From: Actinomycetota bacterium | GTDB taxonomy: Bacteria; Actinomycetota; Thermoleophilia; Gaiellales; Gaiellaceae | Direction: 5' to 3' | DNA length: 53,878 bases | NCBI GenBank assembly: GCA_003170155.1 | Contig: PMZQ01000081.1 | Location: 27,596-81,473 of the forward strand | Part shown: positions 37,713 through 44,630 of the stretch, in pieces | Numbering within the stretch: position 1 is the stretch's first letter | How the letters are laid out: each line of letters opens with the position of its first letter | Notes under the pieces: generated by a model | Seen by the model: the letters and a program-made list of their open reading frames with translations, nothing else | What the model was told of the DNA's origin: nothing | Databases searched by the model: none | Made by a program: the position numbers and the translations under genes

Positions 37713-38695
37713 TCGCTGCTCCAGGAACGAGTAGCTCGCAGATAGATGAGCGAGAATAGGGCCAGGAAAGCGGCAAGCATCAGACTGAGAGCGGTCGCAT
37801 AACCAAAGCCTGAGCCAACAGAACTGCCAAAGGCGTACTGGTAGATAAGCAACATGACCGTCAAGGTCTTGTTGTTCGGCCCGCCTTGGGTGAACAGGTA
37901 TGGCTCCAGGAAGACCTGAGCCGTCCCGATGATCTGCAGGATCAACGTCACCAGCATCACGCCGCGAAGCTGCGGCATGGTGATGTGCCAGACCTTCCGC
38001 CAGAGCGATGCTCCGTCAACTGAGGCAGCCTCGTAGAGCTCGCTGTTCACACCGATAAGGGCTGCCAAGTAGATGATCACCGTGCCGCCGGCATTGGCCC
38101 AGGTCGACTCGACCACGAGCGCCGGCATCGCCATCTGCTGCGACGACAGCCACGCGTACGGTCCCATGTGAACCCAACCCAGAATCGTGTTGAAGACGCC
38201 TGTCACGCTGCCGTCGTAGAACTCTTTCCAGAGCAGCACGGAGACCACCGGCGGGACGACGACGGGAATATAAGCCAAAGCAGAGTAGAAGCCGCGGTGG
38301 CGGCGAACCTCGCTCATCAGCACGGCGGCGACGAGCGGGATTGGATAGCCGAAGATGAGCGCGAGAAAGGCGAAGTAGGCCGTGTTCTTGACGGCGATCG
38401 GTAGCAGCGGATCGTGGATGACGTAGCGGAAGTTGTCGAGCCCCACCCATGTGTACGTGACGAGGTTGGGGGTCATCTCCATCGAGAGGAACACCGAGCG
38501 CACCATCGGGTACCACGAGAACGCTCCGAAGATGAGCAGCAGTGGTAGGGCGAACAGCAACGTGGTCAGGCCACCTGAACGCACCCATGTGACCGGCGTG
38601 CGGCGGCGATGATAGTGAACCCTCGCCCTTCCGGGCTCGGTTGCGCCCAGTGATCCGGCGCTCATATCGCTCGCAGTTGGGTTTGCCGTATCCAT
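37709..38695 (-). CDS. Sugar ABC transporter permease, MalF type
   Basis: A 328-residue permease. The N-terminal polar 45 residues precede TM1 (LTTLLFALPLLLIFGAF). The MalF-type first periplasmic loop (TWVGLDNFRYVIHDPLLPIA) is present, and the EAA loop is EAASVDGASLWRKVWHITMP. It pairs with the MalG-type permease downstream, with stops and starts overlapping. A 17-bp hairpin separates it from the upstream binding-protein gene, so the permease is probably expressed at a lower level. Confidence 0.94.
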   Translation of the reverse strand: MDTANPTASDMSAGSLGATEPGRARVHYHRRRTPVTWVRSGGLTTLLFALPLLLIFGAFSWYPMVRSVFLSMEMTPNLVTYTWVGLDNFRYVIHDPLLPIAVKNTAYFAFLALIFGYPIPLVAAVLMSEVRRHRGFYSALAYIPVVVPPVVSVLLWKEFYDGSVTGVFNTILGWVHMGPYAWLSSQQMAMPALVVESTWANAGGTVIIYLAALIGVNSELYEAASVDGASLWRKVWHITMPQLRGVMLVTLILQIIGTAQVFLEPYLFTQGGPNNKTLTVMLLIYQYAFGSSVGSGFGYATALSLMLAAFLALFSLIYLRATRSWSSE

Positions 38696-38722
38696 ATCGT
38701 TCTCGGGGAAGTGGGCCGTAGA

Positions 38723-38760
38723 AAAGTCAGCGGGAAGCCTTGCGGCTTCCCGCTGACTTT
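38723..38760 (-). terminator. Perfect 17-bp hairpin between binding-protein and permease genes
   Basis: Bases 38723-38739 pair without mismatch with 38744-38760 around a 4-nt loop. On the minus strand it is followed by a T-run, so it may act as a partial terminator or protect the binding-protein mRNA. That would give the usual excess of binding protein over permease. Confidence 0.75.
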
Positions 38761-38776
38761 ACAGAGTCGATCCTAA

Positions 38777-40156
38777 TCAGCTGTTGTTGATTGCGGTCTG
38801 AGCCGCCTTTTGTGCCGTGTTGAGCAGACCAGCGAAGTCTGCGTTCTTGTCCGTGAGGACGGCCTGAACGACTGCGTCGAGCGAGTGGTAGACATCCTGC
38901 GTCGCCACACCCGGCTCCGGAGCCAGCTTCTGCTTGAAGATGCCGGTCAGGAACGGCGCCATCTGGTCGCGCGGAACGTTGAAGTACGGCTTGATCCACG
39001 AGTTGGCCAGATCGAACTGCTTCTTGTTGAACACCGGGAACGTCGGAACGCCCACCGGCTGCTTGTTCGCAACCAACGTCTTCGCGTTGGCGATGGCCTG
39101 CGCCTTGTTGACCAGGGGCTGCTCGTAGAAGAAGTCAATCCACTTCATGCAAGCAGCTTTCTGGGCGGCGTTGGTCACGTACGGCGCGATTGCCGCCAGC
39201 GTGCCACCGCCCATGACGACGGCGGTTTTGTTGCTCGCCGTCGGGATCGGCGCGATGCCGTAGATGGCCGGATCGATGCTATCGGCCTGCACCATGTTCG
39301 TGTAGACGTCCGAGCCACTGATGAACATGCCGACGTTGCCAGCCGCGAAGGCCTGGTTGATCGTGCCCCAGCTGAGGTTGAAGTTGGAGCCCATCGAATT
39401 GTCATCCCAGCGCATCGCGTGCAGCAGGTTGAGTGCCTGGGTGATGTAGGAGTTGCCGGCGAGGGTCGCCTTTGTCTTCGACCCGCTCCCGCTCTCCACG
39501 CGCCCACCGAGGGAGTAAATGTCGGTGGTCAGGATCCAACCGCCAGTGTTGTCAGAGGCGGCCATCTCGACGTAGCCGGGCTTGCCGGTCTTGTCGGTGA
39601 TCTGCTTGGCATCCGCCTGCAACTCCGCCCAGGTTGTCGGAGGCTTGTTCGGGTCGAGCCCGGCCTGCGTGAAGAGAGCGCGGTTGTAGTGCAGCGCCTG
39701 CGCATAAGCCGCAGTCGGCAACGCGTAGACCTTGCTACCGACCTTTCCCTCCGCGATGACCGGTGGGTTGTACTTCGAGAAATACGGCAGTTTCTTAGCC
39801 AGAGCCGTGATGTCGGCGAGCTCCTTGTGCGAGCCGAGCGTTCTGGCGTCGGTGAAGGGAACGGTGAACACGTACGGCAGGGTCTTGGCCGCGAGCATCG
39901 GGGCGAACGTGTTCCCGAGCCACTGATACGGCACACCCAAGACCTTGATGTTCGGGTTCGCCTTCATGAACTGCTTGGCGCGCGTGTTCCACTGGGCGAA
40001 CGCTGCGTTCGTGCTGCCCGGGATCAGCGAGACCACCTTGATCGTGACCTTTTTCGTCTTCGTGGGAGCGGCGCTCGAGGCCGAGGCCGCAACTGCAAGC
40101 AGGCTCGTCGCTACTACTAAGGCAGCGACGATCCTGACGCTTCGATTGAACTTCAT
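38777..40156 (-). CDS. Extracellular sugar-binding protein (family 1) of an ABC importer
   Basis: A 459-residue secreted receptor. The signal peptide is about residues 1-29 (VRIVAALVVATSLLAVAASA) with a signal-peptidase I-type AxA end. No lipobox Cys is seen, which is unusual for a Gram-positive binding protein that must stay at the membrane. The mature domain has the family's IKVVSLIPGS strand, PYVFTVPFTD, ALPTAAYAQALHYNRALFTQ (sugar-binding region), PPTTWAELQADAKQI and GNVGMFISGSDVY. The ATG is preceded by repeated purine Shine-Dalgarno-like runs. It is the first gene of the importer operon, divergent from the LacI genes. Confidence 0.93.
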   Translation of the reverse strand: MKFNRSVRIVAALVVATSLLAVAASASSAAPTKTKKVTIKVVSLIPGSTNAAFAQWNTRAKQFMKANPNIKVLGVPYQWLGNTFAPMLAAKTLPYVFTVPFTDARTLGSHKELADITALAKKLPYFSKYNPPVIAEGKVGSKVYALPTAAYAQALHYNRALFTQAGLDPNKPPTTWAELQADAKQITDKTGKPGYVEMAASDNTGGWILTTDIYSLGGRVESGSGSKTKATLAGNSYITQALNLLHAMRWDDNSMGSNFNLSWGTINQAFAAGNVGMFISGSDVYTNMVQADSIDPAIYGIAPIPTASNKTAVVMGGGTLAAIAPYVTNAAQKAACMKWIDFFYEQPLVNKAQAIANAKTLVANKQPVGVPTFPVFNKKQFDLANSWIKPYFNVPRDQMAPFLTGIFKQKLAPEPGVATQDVYHSLDAVVQAVLTDKNADFAGLLNTAQKAAQTAINNS

Positions 40157-40597
40157 TGTGTCCTTTCCTTTCCTTCGCTCCGGAATCTGTACGTCAAGTA
40201 CGACGTCCCGTCGCCGGGCGAGTTAGGTTCCATGGCCCTGCTCCGCGACTCGGGGAATGGGATGCACTCGACCGGCCGTCGACTGAGTCCGGATAATCCT
40301 TAGCGCCGTTGCCGTCATTCCCGCACGCGTCACGCCGGCAAGCATGACAGATTCTGCAAATCGATGCAAGAGTCAGACGATTGCTTGCAGATTTGCTACT
40401 CGCCACCGCAGCTTTGTTCAGACGAGGTCGCCTGCCGTAGCGCTGTCATCGGCAAGCTGAGGGGGATATTCAGGGCACGGCGGTATCGATCGACGAGCTG
40501 TTTTTCGAGGCAGAGATCGGTGCCGACGCCTGAGGTCACCCTTGACGGCCGGTCGTGTCCGGATGGGATTCCTCTCCACATGCATTAGGCTTGCCGC
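40157..40597. promoter_or_regulatory. Divergent control region between importer operon and lacI-type genes
   Basis: A 441-nt gap without a gene. For the minus strand, TTGACG lies at 40197-40192, and purine-rich Shine-Dalgarno-like repeats lie just before the binding-protein ATG. For the plus strand, TAGGCT at 40586-40591 is 6 nt before the first LacI gene's ATG, suggesting a leaderless mRNA. Two half-site-like motifs, TGCAAG at 40365-40370 and GCTTGCAG at 40383-40390, lie in the middle and resemble sequences near the second LacI gene. Confidence 0.45.
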
Positions 40598-41653
40598 ATG
40601 GCGCGCAGGCTGGCCGAAGTAGCGAAGTACGCACACGTCAGCGAAGCTACGGTCAGTCGCGTCCTCAACATGAAGCCCGGGGTCTCAGAGGCGACACGCG
40701 CGGCGGTGCTGACAGCGCTCGATGTTCTCGGCTACGAGCGGCCGACTCACCTTCGCGGTAACCGCCCGCGTCTGGTCGGGCTCGTCCTCCCCGAGCTCCA
40801 GAACCCCATCTTCCCAGCCTTCGCCGAGGTCGTGGCCGACGCGCTGGCGAAGCATGACTTCACGCCCGTTCTCTGCACGAGGACCGGGGGAGGAATCGCG
40901 GAGTCCGCGTACGTCGAGCTGCTGTTGGCCCAGGAGGTTTCGGGCCTGGTCTTCTTCGGTGGCCAGTACCACGAGGCTGCAGCCAACCACGATCACTACC
41001 GTCTGCTCCACGACCGCGGTCTACCGGTGGTACTCATTAATGCCGCGTACGAGGACATCGGCTTTCCGCGAGTGTCGGTCGACGATCGCCATGCCGTCGA
41101 CCAGGCACTGCGACACCTCGTCTCGCTTGGCCATGAGCGGATCGGTCTCGTTCTGGGGCCTGCCGACCACGTGCCCTCTGCTCGCAAGCTCGAGGCCTTC
41201 CAGGCCTCTGAGCGGATGCCGGAAGGCTGGGACGACGGGTTAGTCGCGCGAACGCCGTTCTCGCTCGCCGGGGGACAGGCTGCAGGCACCACGCTGATCG
41301 AGAAAGGTGCCACCGGCATCATCTGTGCCAGCGACATCCTGGCGCTTGGCGTCATCCGGGGTGCTCAGAGGTTGCCCCTGGACGTGCCCGGCGACGTCTC
41401 GGTCATCGGCTTCGACGACTCCTCTTTGATGAGCTTGACCGATCCTCCGCTGACCACTGTGCGCCAGCCGCTCACCGAGATGGGCCTGGCAGCCGTCGCC
41501 CTGCTGATGACCCAGATCAACGGCAGCGGGGTTTCTTCCGAAGAGCTCTTCTTCGAGCCAGAGCTCGTGGTGCGCTCGTCAACCGCGCCGGCTCGCGAGG
41601 CCAAAGGTGAACGTAGGCGGGCCGGCCTGCCGAGCAATCACCTAACGACCTGA
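40598..41653 (+). CDS. LacI-family transcriptional regulator (copy 1)
   Basis: A 351-residue repressor. The N-terminal HTH (about residues 2-25) is MARRLAEVAKYAHVSEATVS with the recognition helix ATVSRVLN. The hinge follows (GYERPTHLRG), then a periplasmic-binding-protein-like sensor domain (LVGLVLPELQNPIFPAFAEV; VSVIGFDDSSLMSLTDPPLT). It is divergent from the importer operon and closely related to the next gene, with an identical recognition helix, so both probably bind the same operator. The start is ATG 40598, with no Shine-Dalgarno. The effector is unknown and probably a sugar from the pathway encoded here. Confidence 0.93.
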   Translation: MARRLAEVAKYAHVSEATVSRVLNMKPGVSEATRAAVLTALDVLGYERPTHLRGNRPRLVGLVLPELQNPIFPAFAEVVADALAKHDFTPVLCTRTGGGIAESAYVELLLAQEVSGLVFFGGQYHEAAANHDHYRLLHDRGLPVVLINAAYEDIGFPRVSVDDRHAVDQALRHLVSLGHERIGLVLGPADHVPSARKLEAFQASERMPEGWDDGLVARTPFSLAGGQAAGTTLIEKGATGIICASDILALGVIRGAQRLPLDVPGDVSVIGFDDSSLMSLTDPPLTTVRQPLTEMGLAAVALLMTQINGSGVSSEELFFEPELVVRSSTAPAREAKGERRRAGLPSNHLTT

Positions 41654-41694
41654 TCTCGGAGGTGTTTCCTCCTCCTCCACTCGGCCACCAGTGC

Positions 41695-41708
41695 TGAAAG
41701 CGCTTGCG
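41695..41708. promoter_or_regulatory. LacI/CcpA-type operator (cre-like)
   Basis: TGAAAGCGCTTGCG contains the perfect palindrome AAGCGCTT (41698-41705), the standard LacI-family core AAnCGnTT, and matches the cre consensus except at the last base. It lies where the -35 of the second LacI promoter would be, implying repression or autoregulation. Confidence 0.65.
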
Positions 41709-41719
41709 GCTTTTTGCTC

Positions 41720-41725
41720 TATAGT
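41720..41725 (+). promoter_or_regulatory. -10 box of lacI copy 2, probable leaderless start
   Basis: TATAGT at 41720-41725 is 7 nt before ATG 41733; no Shine-Dalgarno is present. The intervening TGCAAGC may be an additional half-site. Confidence 0.55.
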
Positions 41726-41732
41726 TGCAAGC

Positions 41733-42761
41733 ATGGCGCGCCGTCTTTCGGAGATCGCGACGAAGGTTGGGGTCAGCGAGGCCACGGTGAGCCGCGTTCT
41801 GAACGGCAAGCCCGGCGTCTCCGAAAGCACCCGCGCGGCTGTGCTGACGGCACTCGACGTGCTCGGCTACGAGCGGCCGACACAGCTGCGAGGCGAGCGC
41901 GCTCGCCTGGTCGGGCTCGTTCTTCCGGAGCTCCAGAACCCGATCTTCCCGGCTTTTGCCGAGGTTGTTGCCGACGCGCTGGCCAAGCGCGGCTTCACTC
42001 CGCTCCTCTGTACGAGGACGATAGGAGGAGTGTCGGAGGCAGCGTACGTCGAGCTTCTGCTGCAGCACCAGGTATCGGGTGTGATCTTCGCAGGCGGGCT
42101 CTACGCGTATGCCGAGGCTTCTCAGGAGCACTACAGGCGCCTGGTTACTCGCCGGCTGCCGACGGTACTCGTGAACGCTTCGGTGGACGCTCTCACCTTC
42201 CCGCATGTCTCGTGCGATGACGCAGTTGCTGTCGAGCAGGCGCTCGGTCACCTGCGAGATCTTGGCCACGAGCACATCGGTCTCGTTCTCGGCTCACCGG
42301 ATCACATGCCCTCGAGGCGCAAGCTCGCCGCCTTCGCCGCGCAGCACGACGGAGAGGACATCGCCGACCGTGTGGAGCATACGATCTTCTCGTTCGAAGG
42401 CGGGGACGCCGCCGCGGCAAGGCTCATGCGGCGCGGCATCACAGGCCTCATCTGCGCAAGCGACGTGCTCGCACTAGGCGCCATTCGGGCTGCGCGGCGG
42501 CTTGGTCTGAACGTGCCCGACGACGTGTCGGTCATCGGCTTCGACGACTCCGCTCTCATGAGCTCGATGGATCCGGCCCTTACGACCGTACGGCAACCGA
42601 TCGGTACCATGGGCCGCGCCGCCGTGTCCCTCCTGGTGGGGCAGATCGAGCGGACTAGCGTGCCGGCACAGGAATTACTCTTCGAGCCCGAGCTCATCGT
42701 GCGAGCATCCACGGCTCCGCTCCGCGATCGCCGGCACACCGTGGCCGCTTCCTCAGTCTAG
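41733..42761 (+). CDS. LacI-family transcriptional regulator (copy 2)
   Basis: A 342-residue repressor paralogous to the preceding gene, with long identical stretches (VSEATVSRVLN; RAAVLTALDVLGYERPT; LVGLVLPELQNPIFPAFAEV). The sensor domains differ more, especially around residues 100-220, so the two may respond to different sugars. ATG 41733 is used because the HTH begins there (MARRLSEIATKVGVSEATVS) and a -10 box lies 7 nt upstream; an in-frame ATG at 41691 would add 14 residues. A cre-like operator sits in its promoter, and the gap to copy 1 is 79 nt. It arose by tandem duplication. Confidence 0.93.
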   Translation: MARRLSEIATKVGVSEATVSRVLNGKPGVSESTRAAVLTALDVLGYERPTQLRGERARLVGLVLPELQNPIFPAFAEVVADALAKRGFTPLLCTRTIGGVSEAAYVELLLQHQVSGVIFAGGLYAYAEASQEHYRRLVTRRLPTVLVNASVDALTFPHVSCDDAVAVEQALGHLRDLGHEHIGLVLGSPDHMPSRRKLAAFAAQHDGEDIADRVEHTIFSFEGGDAAAARLMRRGITGLICASDVLALGAIRAARRLGLNVPDDVSVIGFDDSALMSSMDPALTTVRQPIGTMGRAAVSLLVGQIERTSVPAQELLFEPELIVRASTAPLRDRRHTVAASSV

Positions 42762-43215
42762 GAAGCCGCCGGTCGGAGCAAGTGCCGGTCAGCAAGGGCT
42801 TGTTTTAACTTTGCAAGCTTCTGCGACTATCTTTCAATTTGGTGCCCGTCGAACGACTGGCCGATTCCGAGGCGCGCTCGGGAAGACCCAACTCCCAGAA
42901 TCCACTATCTGGCCAATGGCCGAGATCGAGCACCGCGGGCCGCGAAACGACTCTCGATCGCACCTCTCCAACTACAGCAAGCGGCTGGCAGGTAAGGGGG
43001 CGGGCGTTCAGTGAGGGCGGGTGTTCAGGACGGCGGCACTTTTCACCGTCTCGCTCATGGACTGTAGAGCGCGCGCGAGGCTACTCCGACACCTTGGAAG
43101 GGGCAGACTCTTCGGCAGATGCTCGCAACGCCCCGCGACGAGTTGAATCCTCGCAGCGGTTTTCGCTGCTCGGCGCGGTCGCTACCCGACCAGGCGAGAC
43201 AGGGGTAGACGAGGC
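42762..43215. other. Gene-free 454-nt gap
   Basis: No convincing reading frame on either strand. A short AT-richer patch at about 42800-42840 contains TTTGCAAGCTT, similar to the TGCAAG motifs near both LacI genes. The rest may be degraded sequence belonging to the epimerase pseudogene that follows. No tRNA or terminator was seen. Confidence 0.4.
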
Positions 43216-43874
43216 ATGGGCGGGCGAGGCGTCCCCTCGATTGCAAGGGAGTCGATCGGAAGCACGCCAACAGGTCAGGCGGTCGATCGCTACACGCTGA
43301 CGAACCCCTCCGGAATCGTGGTCAAGGTGATCACCCACGGCGGGATCATCCAGGAGATCCTGCTCCCTGATCACGAGGGGCAGCCGGTGAACGTCGTCCT
43401 CGGCTTCTCGACGCCGAGCGCTTCGCGGTGAGTGGCCCGGGTCTGATCCCGACGGGCGATATCGAGCTCGTCGCCGGCACACCGCTTGACCTTAGCCAGC
43501 CGACGCGGATCGGCGATCGCATCGAGGATCAGTTCGAACAGATGCGGATCGCGCGGGGGTACGACTTCAGTTACGTGCTGAAGGATTCCGACTCCCCGGC
43601 ACTCCTGGCGGCCGCCCACGTGGTCGAGCCTACGACCGGACGTGCGCTCGACGTCTACACGACAGAGCTCACGATCCACTTCTATTCGGGCAACTCCCTC
43701 GACGAGACACTCAGAGGCATCGGTGGGGGCATCTACCTCCAGAGGGCGGGCTTCGCCCTCGAGACGCAGCACCTGCCGGACTCGCCGAATCATCCAAGCT
43801 TCCTCGGGGCCGTCTTGCGTCCCGGCCAAGTGCTCAGGTCAACGACGATCTTTCGTCTTTCTGTGCCGAGCTAG
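43216..43874 (+). pseudogene. Aldose 1-epimerase (galactose mutarotase) pseudogene with internal deletion
   Basis: Two pieces of one GalM-like protein lie in different frames. The N-terminal piece (43216-43431) reads GQAVDRYTLTNPSGIVVKVI, then HGGIIQEILLPDHEG and NVVLGF, the first beta-strands of the family. The C-terminal piece (frame open from about 43412 to 43874) reads DAERFAVSGPGLIPTGDIEL and later the catalytic-Glu region FALETQHLPDSPNHPSF. The middle about 130-150 residues, including the catalytic His segments, are missing at a junction near 43410, with a frame change. The product would be inactive. An intact ancestor would have interconverted glucose anomers released by the GH65 reactions. 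Confidence 0.8.
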
Positions 43875-43937
43875 GCGCTCTGCACCAGCAGCCCGCCGCC
43901 GGCGAGGCGATCTGGTCGCTCTGACAGCGAGAAACTA

Positions 43938-43973
43938 GCTCTGGATCAGAGCCCTGAGTGCGACTCGCTCAGG
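43938..43973. terminator. Two small hairpins in the convergent gap before pgmB
   Basis: GCTCTG-GAT-CAGAGC (43938-43952, 6-bp stem) is followed directly by CCTGAG...CTCAGG (43953-43973, 6-bp stem). They lie between the epimerase pseudogene and the pgmB stop, a place where a two-way terminator is expected. There is no clear T-run. Confidence 0.4.
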
Positions 43974-44622
43974 CTGCGATGGCCTGGTCGACGACGGAGA
44001 GCGTCAGCAGCTCGAGGAGGCTCGGAACGACCACATCTGCGTCCTTGAGGACCGCCGGGCGCCCGATGCCGACGGCGCCCATCCCGCCGCGCCGCGCGGC
44101 CTCGATCCCGGCCTCGGCGTCCTCGAAGACGACGCAGTGCTCTGGGAGGACGTTCAGCGTCTGCGCGCCGAGCACGAAGACCTCGGGATCCGGTTTCGCC
44201 CGCTCGACCCTGTGACCGTCGATGACCACGTCGAACAGACTGGCGATCTGCAGGCGCTCCAGGATTAGCGGGGTGTTCCGGCTCGCCGACCCGATTGCGG
44301 TCTTGACGTCCTTCGATCGGAGATGTCGGACGTATTCCGCGGCGCCCGGAAGAATCTCGCTTGTGTCCATTCGCGAGATGTACTCGACGTACCAGGTGTT
44401 CTTGCGAGTGGCCATCTCCTGTCGTGCCGGCTCGTCCGCGCTGACGTCACCGATCTCCAGGAGGATCTCCAGCGAGCGCATGCGGCTGACGCCCTTCAGC
44501 CGCTCGTTGTCCGTTTCCGTGAAGTCGAAGCCTTGCTCGCGGGCGAGCCGCTTCCAGGCGAGGTAGTGGTACTTCGCAGTGTCGACGATCACGCCGTCGA
44601 GATCGAAGATGGCGAGCTCCAT
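43969..44622 (-). CDS. pgmB: Beta-phosphoglucomutase
   Basis: A 217-residue HAD-superfamily enzyme converting beta-glucose 1-phosphate to glucose 6-phosphate. It has motif I FDLDGVIVDTAKYHYLAWKR with the nucleophile and acid/base aspartates and the beta-PGM-specific helix. A cap domain follows (ERLKGVSRMRSLEILLEIGD), then motif II IGSASRNTPLILE, KPDPEVFVLGA and FEDAEAGIEAARRGG. ATG 44622 gives the family-typical N-terminus; a GTG at 44634 overlapping the upstream stop (GTGA) would add 4 residues. Its position directly after two GH65 genes is the classic phosphorylase-mutase pairing and shows that those enzymes yield beta-glucose 1-phosphate. Confidence 0.93.
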   Translation of the reverse strand: MELAIFDLDGVIVDTAKYHYLAWKRLAREQGFDFTETDNERLKGVSRMRSLEILLEIGDVSADEPARQEMATRKNTWYVEYISRMDTSEILPGAAEYVRHLRSKDVKTAIGSASRNTPLILERLQIASLFDVVIDGHRVERAKPDPEVFVLGAQTLNVLPEHCVVFEDAEAGIEAARRGGMGAVGIGRPAVLKDADVVVPSLLELLTLSVVDQAIAA

Positions 44623-44630
44623 GCGGCCGA

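Noticed and set aside
38810-40120. A 436-codon plus-strand frame opposite the binding-protein gene
   Set aside because: Complement of a clear family 1 binding protein; its translation is Arg/Val-rich shadow sequence.
42839-43300. A 153-codon plus-strand frame before the epimerase remnant
   Set aside because: Composition is Ser/Arg-rich without domain features, the start lacks a ribosome site, and it overlaps the epimerase N-terminus in another frame.
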